Source: Dechloromonas hankyongensis
GTDB lineage: Bacteria > Pseudomonadota > Gammaproteobacteria > Burkholderiales > Rhodocyclaceae
Direction: 5' to 3'
NCBI RefSeq assembly: GCF_022012295.1
Contig: NZ_JAKLTN010000002.1
Location: 1,364,001-1,428,000 of the forward strand
Length of the DNA: 64,000 bases
In this document: piece after piece, positions 30,189 to 39,051 of the stretch
Layout: each line of letters starts with the position of its first letter
How positions within the stretch are numbered: position 1 is the first letter of the stretch
Notes under the pieces: model-generated
Databases searched by the model: none
Told to the model about the DNA's origin: nothing
The model's input: the letters and a program-made list of their open reading frames with translations, nothing else
Position numbers and translations under genes: made by a program

Positions 30189-30680
30189 TTAGACTTTGAG
30201 AATACGATCGCCGCGACCGATGCCACAGACACCGGTACGGACGGTTTCGAGAATTAGGCCGGCGTCGAGCGCGGCGATGAAGGAGTCGAGCTTGGAGCTT
30301 GCGCCGGTCAGTTCGATCACATAGGTCGATTCCGTGACATCGATGATGCGGCCACGGAAAATATCGGCCATCCGCTTCATCTCTTCGCGGTCCTTGCCGG
30401 TGGCGCGAACCTTGATCAGCATCAGTTCGCGCTCGACGTGCGCAGCTTCGGAGAGATCGACCACCTTGACGACATCAACCAGCTTGTTGAGCTGCTTGGT
30501 GATCTGCTCGAGCACCTCGTCGGAACCCCAGGTCAGGATGGTCATCCGCGACAGCGACGGATCTTCGGTCGGCGCCACGGTCAGCGATTCGATATTGTAG
30601 CCGCGGGCGGAGAACAGGCCGGCCACGCGGGAAAGTGCACCCGATTCGTTTTCGATCAGGATGGAAATGATATGACGCAT
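30189..30680 (-). CDS. ilvH: Acetolactate synthase small (regulatory) subunit
   Basis: 163-residue regulatory subunit with an N-terminal ACT domain (MRHIISILIENESGALSRVA) and a C-terminal ACT-like domain. It binds valine and confers feedback inhibition on the catalytic subunit encoded 20 bp upstream. Confidence 0.97.
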   Translation of the reverse strand: MRHIISILIENESGALSRVAGLFSARGYNIESLTVAPTEDPSLSRMTILTWGSDEVLEQITKQLNKLVDVVKVVDLSEAAHVERELMLIKVRATGKDREEMKRMADIFRGRIIDVTESTYVIELTGASSKLDSFIAALDAGLILETVRTGVCGIGRGDRILKV

Positions 30681-30700
30681 TTTTTCTTTTCCTCCCCCGC

Positions 30701-32401
30701 TCAGATATCTTCAGCGAGGATCATTTCAGTCAGGCCCTTGCCGGCTGCCACCATCGGGAACACGTTGGCGCCCGGATCGATGATGAAGTCCATGAATACC
30801 AGGCGATCCTTGTATTCCGTAAAGGCCTTGCGCAGCGCCGGCTCGACGTCTTCCGGCTTCTCGATGCGCATGCCGACGTGGCCGTAGGACTCGGCCAGTT
30901 TGACGAAATCCGGCAGCGAGGTGACATACGACTGGGAATAGCGCTTGGAATAGAACATTTCCTGCCACTGACGGACCATGCCCAGCATGCCGTTGTTCAG
31001 GTTGATGATCTTGACCGGCAGTTCGTACTGCTTGCAGGTCGACAGTTCCTGGATACACATCTGGATCGAGCCTTCGCCGGTCACGCAGGCGACTTGCGCA
31101 CCCGGGTTGGCGAGCAGGACGCCCATACCGTACGGCAGGCCGACGCCCATGGTGCCCAGACCGCCAGAGTTGATCCAGCGGCGCGGCTTGTCGAACTTGT
31201 AATATTGCGCGGCGAACATCTGGTGCTGGCCGACGTCGGAAGTGACGAAAGCATCGCCGCCGGTTACTTCGTAGAGCTTCTCGATGACGTACTGCGGCAT
31301 GATGTAGTCGGCCTGCTTGTAACGCAGGGATTCGCGACCGCGCCATTCGTCAATCTGCTTCCACCAATCGGCAACCTCGGCATCGGCCGTAAAGCCGCCG
31401 TCGATCAGCTTGAGGATTTCGTCCAGGACATCGTTGACGTTGCCGACAATGGGCACATCGACCTTGACGCGCTTGGAAATCGACGACGGATCGATATCAA
31501 TATGGATAACGCGGCGCTTCTCTTCACCGAAGTGGTCCGGATTGCCGATCACGCGGTCATCAAAACGGGCGCCGATGGCCAGGATCACATCGGCGAAATG
31601 CATCGCGTTGTTAGCTTCGAAAGTGCCGTGCATGCCCAGCATGCCGATGAACTGCTTGTCGGTCGCCGGATAACCACCGAGACCCATCAGGGTGTTGGTC
31701 ACCGGGAAATTCAGGGCGCGGGCCAGCTGGGTCAGCTTCTCGGCTGCGTCGGACAGGATCACGCCGCCGCCGGTGTAGATGATCGGACGCTTGGCTTCCT
31801 GCAGGATCTGCACAGCCTTCTTGATCTGCCCCAGATGCCCCTTGACCACCGGGTTGTACGAGCGCATCTGTACCGACTTGGGATAGTCGAATTCGCAAAC
31901 TTGGGCGGTGATGTCCTTGGGAATGTCGACGACGACCGGGCCCGGACGCCCGGTGGAGGCAATGTGGAAAGCCTTCTTGATGGTCGCCGCCAGATCCTTG
32001 ACGTCCTTGACCAGGAAATTGTGCTTGACGCAGGGGCGGGTGATACCGACGGTATCGCACTCCTGGAAGGCGTCTTGACCGATGTACTGGGTCGGCACCT
32101 GGCCGCACAGCACGACCATCGGGATCGAATCCATGTAGGCGGTGGCAATGCCGGTAACGGTGTTGGTCACGCCCGGACCGGACGTCACCAAGGCGACGCC
32201 GACCTTCTGCGAAGAACGCGAATAGGCGTCTGCCGCATGAACAGCGGCCTGCTCATGGCGAACCAGAATGTGCTTGACCTCCTCCTGTTTGAAAAGGGCG
32301 TCGTAAATATGCAGAACGGAACCACCTGGGTAACCGAACACATAGTCGACCTTTTCTTCTTGCAGGCACCTGATTACAATTTCTGCACCGCTGATCATCA
32401 T
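30701..32401 (-). CDS. ilvI: Acetolactate synthase large (catalytic) subunit
   Basis: 566-residue thiamine diphosphate enzyme (AHAS) starting valine, leucine and isoleucine synthesis. The N-terminal catalytic Glu lies in V-R-H-E-Q-A-A-V-H-A-A-D. The TPP motif is GEGSIQMCIQE and N-L-N-N-G-M-L-G-M. Start taken as ATG 32401; ATG 32398 and TTG 32413 are close alternatives. First gene of the operon; symbol could equally be ilvB. Confidence 0.95.
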   Translation of the reverse strand: MMISGAEIVIRCLQEEKVDYVFGYPGGSVLHIYDALFKQEEVKHILVRHEQAAVHAADAYSRSSQKVGVALVTSGPGVTNTVTGIATAYMDSIPMVVLCGQVPTQYIGQDAFQECDTVGITRPCVKHNFLVKDVKDLAATIKKAFHIASTGRPGPVVVDIPKDITAQVCEFDYPKSVQMRSYNPVVKGHLGQIKKAVQILQEAKRPIIYTGGGVILSDAAEKLTQLARALNFPVTNTLMGLGGYPATDKQFIGMLGMHGTFEANNAMHFADVILAIGARFDDRVIGNPDHFGEEKRRVIHIDIDPSSISKRVKVDVPIVGNVNDVLDEILKLIDGGFTADAEVADWWKQIDEWRGRESLRYKQADYIMPQYVIEKLYEVTGGDAFVTSDVGQHQMFAAQYYKFDKPRRWINSGGLGTMGVGLPYGMGVLLANPGAQVACVTGEGSIQMCIQELSTCKQYELPVKIINLNNGMLGMVRQWQEMFYSKRYSQSYVTSLPDFVKLAESYGHVGMRIEKPEDVEPALRKAFTEYKDRLVFMDFIIDPGANVFPMVAAGKGLTEMILAEDI

Positions 32402-32438
32402 TCTTGAGCCCAAAAAAGCTGTTGCCTAAAAGGGCGTA

Positions 32439-32467
32439 ACCTTAATCGACCGACCCTTTTCGGTCAA
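32439..32467 (-). promoter_or_regulatory. Candidate sigma-70 promoter of the ilv-pssA-leuA operon
   Basis: On the minus strand TTGACC, 17 bp, TAAGGT. Good -35, weak -10. Predicted start about 30 bp before the ilvI ATG. I saw no leader peptide rich in Val, Leu or Ile, so classical attenuation is unlikely. Confidence 0.4.
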
Positions 32468-32503
32468 GGTTTCCTGGCATATCCACATACCGCTCTAGAC
32501 CTT

Positions 32504-33082
32504 TTGGAAGAGACAACCCTGGCATCACCCCAACAACTTTCCTGCTTTCTCGAATCGATTGAGCGCCGGGCCTTCAAGCAGGCGATGTTCGCCGTCCATG
32601 ACGAAGAAGCGGCACTCGACATCGTGCAGGACGCCATGCTGAAACTGGCTGAAAAATACGGGGATCGGCCGGACGAAGAGTTCCCGATGCTTTTCCAGCG
32701 TATCCTGCAGAACACGATTCGCGACTATTACCGGCGCAGCAAGGTTCGCTCGATGTGGACCACCCTGCTCTCCGCCTTTTCGCCGGACGACGACGAGGAT
32801 CACGACCCGCTCGAAACGCTGGCCGCCGACGAGGACGACACCGGCCCCAAGACGCCTGAGAGCAAGCTTCTTCAAGCCCAAACGCTGAACCTGATCGAAG
32901 ATGAAATAAAAAAATTGCCGGCGCGTCAACGCGAAGCCTTCCTCATGCGTTATTGGGAAGACATGGACGTCGCCGAGACCGCAGCGGCGATGGGCTGCTC
33001 AGAAGGCAGTGTCAAGACCCATTGTTCGCGTGCCACCCACACGCTGGCAACCGCCCTGTCGGCAAAAGGCATAAAGCTATGA
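32504..33082 (+). CDS. Sigma-70 family RNA polymerase sigma factor
   Basis: Up to 192 residues. Region 2 covers about 20-95 (V-H-D-E-E-A-A-L-D-I-V-Q-D-A-M and the RDYYRR DNA-melting helix). An acidic linker follows (DDDEDHD), then region 4 at 130-185 with L-P-A-R-Q-R-E-A-F-L-M-R-Y and the helix-turn-helix EGSVKTHCSRA. It is larger than a typical ECF factor because of the linker. Start problem: TTG at 32504 has no ribosome site, whereas CTG at 32519 has GGAAGAG 6 nt upstream and would give L/M-A-S-P-Q-Q-L. The gene overlaps the next one (ATGA). Confidence 0.85.
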   Translation: MEETTLASPQQLSCFLESIERRAFKQAMFAVHDEEAALDIVQDAMLKLAEKYGDRPDEEFPMLFQRILQNTIRDYYRRSKVRSMWTTLLSAFSPDDDEDHDPLETLAADEDDTGPKTPESKLLQAQTLNLIEDEIKKLPARQREAFLMRYWEDMDVAETAAAMGCSEGSVKTHCSRATHTLATALSAKGIKL

Positions 33083-33462
33083 ACGAAGAACGTTACGCAT
33101 ATCGCGTTCGGCAAGCGCTGAACCACGGATTGAAGGACATTCCGCCGGCCACATCCCGGCGGCTGGAAGCCGCACGCCATCTCGCCCTGAGCAAGCAGAA
33201 ACAGCTCGCGCCGCAGATGGCGCTCGCCGGGCTGGGTGGCTCGCATTTCCGTATCGGCTCGCACATCCCGTACTTGAAGCAGATTCTCGCCGTGCTGGCC
33301 TTGCTGCTCGGCATGTGGATTTCCTTCTACTGGCACAGCGTCCAGTATGTTACCGCTCTGGAAGAAGTGGATAGCGCCCTGCTTACAGACGATTTGCCCC
33401 CTGACGCTTTCCTGGACAACGATTTCTTCGAATGGCTATTAGACGACTCGTCGGAGGAGTAA
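33079..33462 (+). CDS. DUF3619 family membrane protein
   Basis: 127 residues beginning MNEERYAYRVRQALNHGL. A cytoplasmic N-terminal half is followed by one membrane helix at about 73-93 and a short acidic tail outside. It overlaps the sigma factor stop (ATGA), so the two are translated together. The size, single helix and coupling are those of an anti-sigma protein, but no zinc motif or known anti-sigma domain is visible. DUF3619 is a domain of unknown function. Confidence 0.8.
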   Translation: MNEERYAYRVRQALNHGLKDIPPATSRRLEAARHLALSKQKQLAPQMALAGLGGSHFRIGSHIPYLKQILAVLALLLGMWISFYWHSVQYVTALEEVDSALLTDDLPPDAFLDNDFFEWLLDDSSEE

Positions 33463-33953
33463 TCCTCGCCGCCACACTGAATGCCACCATCGCCGCCGAA
33501 CCACCGACGACGGTGGTCATCGGCACGCCCCCGCAGCCAGGCTGGAGCCAACTGAATAATCAGCAACGGAACATTCTGGCCCCCCTGGCCAAGGACTGGG
33601 ACAGCCTAGAAAACATCCGGAAGAAGAAATGGCTGGGCATCGCCGAACGCTACCCCGCCATGAAGCCGGACGAACAGCAACGCATGCAGGACCGCATGCG
33701 GGAATGGGCCACGCTATCGCCGGCCGAGCGCAACAAGGTACGCGATACCTACAAGGACTTCACGCAACTGCCAGCTGAGCAAAAGCAGGTGGTCAAGCAA
33801 AAGTGGGAGGCCTATTCCAACCTCCCTCCCGAGGAGCGGCAACGCCTCCGCGAAACCGGCAAGTCTTCGAAGTTGCTGGCGCCACCACCTGTGCAAGCCA
33901 CCTCGGAAAACGCTGGGCAATCAGCCACCCCGGCTAGCGCACAAAACCAATGA
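33432..33953 (+). CDS. DUF3106 family exported protein
   Basis: 173 residues. A signal peptide at about 1-22 ends in A-T-I-A-A. The mature part carries repeated W-x(5)-I/L helices with P-A-E/P-E-E-R turns (WATLSPAERNKVRDTYKDF, QLPAEQKQVVKQKWEAY, NLPPEERQRLRETG), the DUF3106 pattern. Pro/Ala-rich tail. It overlaps the DUF3619 gene by 31 bp and the RDD gene by 4 bp. Periplasmic; role unknown. Confidence 0.82.
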   Translation: MAIRRLVGGVILAATLNATIAAEPPTTVVIGTPPQPGWSQLNNQQRNILAPLAKDWDSLENIRKKKWLGIAERYPAMKPDEQQRMQDRMREWATLSPAERNKVRDTYKDFTQLPAEQKQVVKQKWEAYSNLPPEERQRLRETGKSSKLLAPPPVQATSENAGQSATPASAQNQ

Positions 33954-34363
33954 CTGCCGCACTCCCGGGTTTGCGGCGGCGTCTGGCCAGCATGCTGTAT
34001 GAAGGGCTGGTCGTTTTCTCGATTCTGCTAATCGGCTTTCTGCTGCCCCAGATCGTGCTGTCCGGCTTTGGCTGGATCGTCGGCGCCAAGGCACTGTGGC
34101 TGCACGTCTTCCTGCTGCTGATGGCCTATTTCGTCTGGTGCTGGCTCAATGGCGGGCAGACCTTGCCGATGAAAACCTGGAAACTGCGTCTGGTAGCCGA
34201 GAATGGCCGGCCACTGCGCCCGCTGCAGGCCGTTCTACGCTATCTCGCCGCCTGGCCGAGCATCCTGTTCTTTGGCATCGGGATTCTTTGGGCACTGGTC
34301 GACAAGGACCAACAGTTCCTGCACGACCGGATTGCCGGCACCAAGGTCACCGCCGCCGGCTGA
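33950..34363 (+). CDS. RDD family membrane protein
   Basis: 137 residues with three hydrophobic helices. The R-R-R-L-A-S-M-L-Y-E start corresponds to the R-x-x-A-x-x-x-D region, although the usual Asp is Glu here. It overlaps the DUF3106 stop (ATGA) and ends one base before the lptG stop, so the cassette converges directly on lptG. Function unknown; RDD proteins are small membrane proteins. Confidence 0.82.
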   Translation: MTAALPGLRRRLASMLYEGLVVFSILLIGFLLPQIVLSGFGWIVGAKALWLHVFLLLMAYFVWCWLNGGQTLPMKTWKLRLVAENGRPLRPLQAVLRYLAAWPSILFFGIGILWALVDKDQQFLHDRIAGTKVTAAG

Positions 34364-35449
34364 TCAGCGGCGCTCGACCCACCACAGCATTCCCGCTGCA
34401 ACGAGTAGGAAAAGCGCCGATGGCGCCGTGGCGCTGAACAGCGGCGACCACGAATTGATCGCCCCCAGGTTGGAAGCAAGCCCGTTCAGCGCATAGAAGA
34501 GAATGCCCAGCATGACGCCGGAAAAGATCTTCAGGCTGACGCCGCCCACCCGATTGTGCGAATAGCCGAACGGCAAGGCCAGTGCCACCATCACCAGCGC
34601 TGCCAGCGGATAGAACACCTTCTTCCATAGGGCGATCTGGTAACGTTCAGTCTTTTGCTTGTTGTCGCTCAAATGCTTGGTGTAGTTGAGCAGACCGAAC
34701 AGCGACATGCGCTCCGGCGACACCATCAGCGCCGCCAGCAGATTCGGCGTCACGTTCGACCGCCACTCGCCGCCAGGACTGGTTTCGACGTGCGCCGAAT
34801 CGCCGTCGAGCACGGTTCTGACCACATCCTGCAAACGCCAGCGATCTGGCAATTCGAATTCAGCCTGCCGGGCATCGGTGACCGATTCAAGCTGATTTGA
34901 GTTGTCGAACTTGTAGATCCGCACGCCTTGCAAGGGTGCATCCGGCGTCGCACTGCGGATGTTGATGAAGCTGCGCCCATCCTTGACCCATAAGCCGCTG
35001 TCAAAGCCGCTCTGGGCGATCACCGTGCTCAGCGCCTTGGCGCGGATTTCACGCCCCAACCTTTCGCTGAAAGGAACCAGCGCCTCGCCGACAACGAAAG
35101 TCAGGATGGCGAGCAGCAATGCTGCCCGGAACAGTGTTTTCAGCAAATCGCCGGTGGCTAGGCCGGAAGCACGCAGAACGGTGATTTCAGAATGGCGCGC
35201 CAGCGTCGACAAGGCATACAGTGCTCCGATCAGCGTCGCAATCGGGATCAGTTCATAGATCAGACCGGGCATGCCCAGCGCCACGAACAGTGCCGCATGA
35301 AAGACGGTGTACCCGACCTTGCCGACACTGCGCAGTTCGTCGATGAAGTTGAAAAAGGCGAACAGCGCTAAAAAGGCGGCGAGCACAAGGAACACCGCAG
35401 CGAATGTCTCGCGTATCAGGTAGCGCTGATAAAGATTCAGGCGAAACAT
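34364..35449 (-). CDS. lptG: LPS export permease LptG
   Basis: 361-residue YjgP/YjgQ permease of the LptB2FGC ABC transporter that extracts lipopolysaccharide from the inner membrane. Membrane helices lie at the N-terminus (three) and C-terminus (three), with a periplasmic beta-jellyroll between. Start MFRLNLYQRYLIRETFAAVF shares its A with the lptF stop (TGATG); the longer frame to 35734 is lptF sequence out of frame. Confidence 0.95.
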   Translation of the reverse strand: MFRLNLYQRYLIRETFAAVFLVLAAFLALFAFFNFIDELRSVGKVGYTVFHAALFVALGMPGLIYELIPIATLIGALYALSTLARHSEITVLRASGLATGDLLKTLFRAALLLAILTFVVGEALVPFSERLGREIRAKALSTVIAQSGFDSGLWVKDGRSFINIRSATPDAPLQGVRIYKFDNSNQLESVTDARQAEFELPDRWRLQDVVRTVLDGDSAHVETSPGGEWRSNVTPNLLAALMVSPERMSLFGLLNYTKHLSDNKQKTERYQIALWKKVFYPLAALVMVALALPFGYSHNRVGGVSLKIFSGVMLGILFYALNGLASNLGAINSWSPLFSATAPSALFLLVAAGMLWWVERR

Positions 35450-36531
35450 CAATTTCCCCAGCGCTGCCATGGCATGCGCACGACAATCCGTTTGTAGAAC
35501 AAGGCCAGCAAGGGCAGCAGCATCACGGCGTGAGCGGCCCACACCCCGACCCAGAACGACATCTTGCCCTGCACCACCCAGGCCTGGCTGACCGACAGCA
35601 GGTTGTTGTAGATGGCGTAGATCAGGATGGCGATCAACATGTTCGCCGAGCGCCCGGCCCGCGGATTCACATAGGAAAGCGGAATGGCCAGCAGACAGAG
35701 AATCAGCGCCGACACAGGCAGGCCGATGCGCCACAGCAGTTCGCCGCGCGCCACATTGCTGTCTTCGAGAACCAGTTGGGTGATCGGCATGCCTTTCGGC
35801 GACGGTGCCGACGATGCCGGTTCGCCGTCCTCGACCCGCGCCCGATAGCGCTCGAATTCCATGACCTTGAAGGCCGGACTACCGGGCTCGACCTCGTAGC
35901 GCCGCCCATGCTCGAGCACGACGAAACGGTCGCCATTGCCGGCGGTTTCCTGGAAGCCGGAATCCGACATGATCACGCCCAACTTGCCTTCCTGGTAGGA
36001 CGCAACAAAAACGTTGCCGACATTGGTGCCATCGTCGCCCACACCTTCGACGAAGAACACCCGCTGCCCCTTCTTCACTTCGCGGAAGGCGCCGGGTGAA
36101 ACCTGGGATATTTCGCTGCGCGCTGACAGGCGTTCGCGATATTCAGCCGAACTGGAATTGGCCCACGGCGCGAGAAACCCCGACACGGCGGCGATGGCGA
36201 CGATGATCGGTAGCGCGAAACGCAATACCGGCGGAATCCAGCCGGTCAGGGGCAAGCCGGATGAAAACCAGACGACCATTTCGGAATCCCGATAAACGCG
36301 GGACAAACTGAGCAAAATGGACACGAAAAGCGTCAGCGACAGCAGAATGGGCATGAAATTCAAAGCCGCGAACCCCAACAGCGACGCCACTGCTTCTGGC
36401 GCAATGCGTCCGCCCGCTGCCTCCTTGAGCAAACGGATCAAATGGGTAGAGGTCAGAATGGCCAGCAGTGCAACGCTGATGCCGACAGCTGCCTGGGCAA
36501 ATTCGCGCCGGGCGGCGCGCTCGAATATCAT
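35449..36531 (-). CDS. lptF: LPS export permease LptF
   Basis: 360-residue partner of LptG in the same complex, with the same helix-jellyroll-helix plan. It starts MIFERAARREFAQAAVGISV. Divergent from pepA across 71 bp, the usual lptFG/pepA arrangement in proteobacteria. Confidence 0.95.
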   Translation of the reverse strand: MIFERAARREFAQAAVGISVALLAILTSTHLIRLLKEAAGGRIAPEAVASLLGFAALNFMPILLSLTLFVSILLSLSRVYRDSEMVVWFSSGLPLTGWIPPVLRFALPIIVAIAAVSGFLAPWANSSSAEYRERLSARSEISQVSPGAFREVKKGQRVFFVEGVGDDGTNVGNVFVASYQEGKLGVIMSDSGFQETAGNGDRFVVLEHGRRYEVEPGSPAFKVMEFERYRARVEDGEPASSAPSPKGMPITQLVLEDSNVARGELLWRIGLPVSALILCLLAIPLSYVNPRAGRSANMLIAILIYAIYNNLLSVSQAWVVQGKMSFWVGVWAAHAVMLLPLLALFYKRIVVRMPWQRWGN

Positions 36532-36534
36532 GCT

Positions 36535-36564
36535 TTGACGAAACCGAAAAAATGCGAGGATAAT
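36535..36564 (+). promoter_or_regulatory. Sigma-70 promoter of pepA
   Basis: TTGACG, 18 bp, GATAAT, with start expected about 32 bp before the pepA GTG. Lies in the 71-bp gap shared with divergent lptF. Confidence 0.6.
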
Positions 36565-36602
36565 CCCTCGAATACTGATATTTCCTTGATCAGGAGCAGC
36601 TT

Positions 36603-38099
36603 GTGGAATTTAGCATAAAAAGCGGAAGCCCGGAAAAACAGCGTAGTGCCTGCGTGGTCGTCGGTGTTTTCGAATCGAGGAAACTGACCCTCCCTGCCGA
36701 ACTGCTCGACAACGCCTCTGGAGGCTACATTTCGGACATCGTCCGCCGTGGCGACATGGAAGGCAAGGCGGGCAGCACCCTGCTGCTGCACAACGTCCCG
36801 TCCACCCTGTGCGACCGCGTCCTGCTCATCGGCTTGGGCAAGGAAAAGGAATTCCGCGAAAAGGAATTCGCCGGCGCCGTCCGCACCGCGGTCAAGGTGC
36901 TCAACGAAACCGGCGCCTTCGACGCCACGCTGTTCCTGACTGAACTTCAGGTAAGGAAACACAGCATCACCTGGCGCGTTCGTCAGACGGTTGTCGCCGC
37001 CCTGGATGCGACTTACAAGTTCGATCAGTTCAAGAGCAAGAAGGAAGAAATCCGCCGGCCGCTGCGCAAGCTGACCATCAGCGTCGAACGCCGCAACGAA
37101 CTGGCGCCGGCCGAAGAAGGCCTGCAGCAGGGTCTGGCCATCGCCGAAGGTGTAGCCCTGACCAAGACGCTCGGCAACCTGCCGCCCAACGTCTGCCACC
37201 CGACCTACCTCGCCGAACAGGCCCAGAGCATGGCTAAAGCCCTCCAGGTCGACTGCGAGATTCTCGAACGCGCCGATATGGAAAAGCTCGGCATGCACTC
37301 GCTGCTCGCCGTCGCCCGCGGATCGCATCAGCCGCCGAAGCTGATCGTGCTCAGCTACAAGGGCGCCAAGACCAACGAAAAACCGATCGTCCTGGTCGGC
37401 AAGGGCGTTACCTTCGACACCGGCGGCATTTCGCTGAAACCGGGTGCCGACATGGATGAAATGAAGTACGACATGTGCGGCGCCGCCAGCGTACTCGGCA
37501 CCATGCAGGCCGTCGCCCGCATGGCCCTGCCGATCAACCTGACAGTCGTCGTTCCGGCCACCGAAAACATGCCGGGAGGCAATGCGACCCGGCCGGGGGA
37601 CATCGTCACGTCGATGTCCGGCCAAACCATTGAAATCCTCAACACCGATGCCGAAGGCCGCCTGATCCTGTGCGACGCCTTGACCTACGCCGAGCGTTTC
37701 GAGCCCGACACTGTGATCGACGTCGCTACGCTGACCGGGGCCTGCGTCGTGGCCCTCGGCCAGGTCGCCACCGGCCTGTTCGCCAACAAGGATGCCTTGG
37801 CCCGTGATCTGCAGGACGCCGGTAACGAAGCCAACGACCGCGCCTGGCACATGCCGCTGTGGGACGACTACCAGGATCTGCTGAAGAGTCCCTTCGCCGA
37901 CATGGCCAACATCGGCGGGCGTTACGGCGGCGCCATTTCGGCCGCCTGCTTCCTGTCGCGCTTCACCAAGAAATTCGACTGGGCCCACCTCGACATTGCT
38001 GGCACCGCATGGAAATCCGGCGCCGACAAGGGCGCCACCGGACGCCCCGTGCCCCTGCTCACACACTATCTGTTGCAACGCGCAGGCAAGCTCAATTGA
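36603..38099 (+). CDS. pepA: Leucyl aminopeptidase PepA
   Basis: 498-residue cytosolic hexameric M17 metallopeptidase. The two-metal site is visible in VGKGVTFDTGGISLKPG, D-M-K-Y-D-M, and the family signature NTDAEGRL at 347-354 (D349, E351 ligands). Start is GTG with AGGAG 5-6 nt upstream. Its E. coli homologue also binds DNA in XerCD recombination. holC overlaps its stop. Confidence 0.96.
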   Translation: MEFSIKSGSPEKQRSACVVVGVFESRKLTLPAELLDNASGGYISDIVRRGDMEGKAGSTLLLHNVPSTLCDRVLLIGLGKEKEFREKEFAGAVRTAVKVLNETGAFDATLFLTELQVRKHSITWRVRQTVVAALDATYKFDQFKSKKEEIRRPLRKLTISVERRNELAPAEEGLQQGLAIAEGVALTKTLGNLPPNVCHPTYLAEQAQSMAKALQVDCEILERADMEKLGMHSLLAVARGSHQPPKLIVLSYKGAKTNEKPIVLVGKGVTFDTGGISLKPGADMDEMKYDMCGAASVLGTMQAVARMALPINLTVVVPATENMPGGNATRPGDIVTSMSGQTIEILNTDAEGRLILCDALTYAERFEPDTVIDVATLTGACVVALGQVATGLFANKDALARDLQDAGNEANDRAWHMPLWDDYQDLLKSPFADMANIGGRYGGAISAACFLSRFTKKFDWAHLDIAGTAWKSGADKGATGRPVPLLTHYLLQRAGKLN

Positions 38100-38518
38100 C
38101 CCAGGTTTTCTTCTACCACGGCGCCAGCGACCGGATCGCTGCCGCCTGTGCCTTGCTCAGCGGTGCCTACGCAAAGAAAAAACAGATGCTGGTCTATGCC
38201 CTCGACCCTGAGGTCGCAAGCAGCCTCGACCGCATGCTGTGGACCCATTCGGCACTCAGCTTCGTGCCGCACTGCCGCGCCGACTCGCCGCTGGCCGCCG
38301 AAACCCCGATCCTGATTACCGACAAGCTCGAGACCATCGCGCAGGATGAGCGTCTGATGAACCTGAGCCGTGAAATCCCACCCGGTTTTTCGCGCTTCGA
38401 AAGCCTGATCGAAGTGGTCGGCCAGGACGAAGACGACCGCAACGCCGCTCGCGACCGCGTCAAGTTCTACAAGGATCGCGGCTACGAGGTCCGTTACTTC
38501 GACCTCAGCGACCGTTAA
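38096..38518 (+). CDS. holC: DNA polymerase III chi subunit HolC
   Basis: 140 residues, starting TTG (TTGACC) that overlaps the pepA TGA. The start T-Q-V-F-F-Y-H-G-A and the C-terminal YKDRGYEVRYFDL are typical. Chi links the clamp loader to single-strand binding protein. The frame extends upstream to 37859 only as a pepA shadow. The pepA-holC-valS order is conserved. Confidence 0.93.
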   Translation: MTQVFFYHGASDRIAAACALLSGAYAKKKQMLVYALDPEVASSLDRMLWTHSALSFVPHCRADSPLAAETPILITDKLETIAQDERLMNLSREIPPGFSRFESLIEVVGQDEDDRNAARDRVKFYKDRGYEVRYFDLSDR

Positions 38519-38527
38519 GGAATCGTC

Positions 38528-38986
38528 GTGCCCAGCCCTATCCTCGCCCGCGCCGATGCCCTGATGCACCGCAAACGCCCGAACGAAGCGGGCTTTGACG
38601 ACGTTCCGATATTGACCGACGCCATCGGCGACGATGACGACATTCCGGTGCTGCTCGAGGTAGCACCGGCCGCGCAGGATGCCGTGGCTCCTCCCCTGGA
38701 GCCGCACGAGGAGCAGCCCGAGGACCCGATCGAAACCCCGCATCCGGAAGCCGACATGGCGCCGGAAATAGCGGTAGCGGCCAGCGACGACAAGGCCGTT
38801 CCGGTCGCCCCCCTGCCCGGGGCAACCATTGCCTCCGATGCCGCCCTGCGCGAGCAACTGGCCAGCGAACTGGCCCGTCGCGTCGAACAGCGCCTTGCCG
38901 CCGAACTGCCCCGCATCATCGAATCAACCTTGCGCGAGTTCCTGGCCGAACAGGAAATGATCGCCGCGTCATCGCCGCGCGACTGA
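38528..38986 (+). CDS. Hypothetical acidic/proline-rich protein between holC and valS
   Basis: 152 residues not assigned to a family. GTG start with AAGGAA upstream, 9 bp after holC. The N-terminal 25 residues are basic. Residues 28-105 are acidic and Pro/Ala-rich, probably unstructured. Residues about 107-142 form an amphipathic helix with repeated L-A-x-E-L motifs that could dimerise. No membrane segment. Position in the pepA-holC-valS operon suggests it is expressed. Confidence 0.7.
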   Translation: MPSPILARADALMHRKRPNEAGFDDVPILTDAIGDDDDIPVLLEVAPAAQDAVAPPLEPHEEQPEDPIETPHPEADMAPEIAVAASDDKAVPVAPLPGATIASDAALREQLASELARRVEQRLAAELPRIIESTLREFLAEQEMIAASSPRD

Positions 38987-39015
38987 ATTCGGGCGAAGCC
39001 GGGGCTGCGCTCCGG

Positions 39016-39021
39016 TATAAT
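39016..39021 (+). promoter_or_regulatory. Possible -10 element upstream of valS
   Basis: TATAAT 30 bp before the valS ATG, flanked by a short CCGG dyad. No -35 at a fitting distance, so the call is weak. Confidence 0.3.
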
Positions 39022-39051
39022 TTCCGGTTTTCCCCCTTTTCCGACAAGTCC

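Noticed and set aside
30878..32407. 509-codon plus-strand frame opposite ilvI
   Set aside because: Antisense shadow of ilvI.
30189..32503. Attenuator leader peptide for the ilv operon
   Set aside because: The space before ilvI is about 100 bp and contains no short frame rich in Val, Leu or Ile.
36528..38078. 516-codon minus-strand frame opposite pepA
   Set aside because: Antisense shadow; no start signal or domain.
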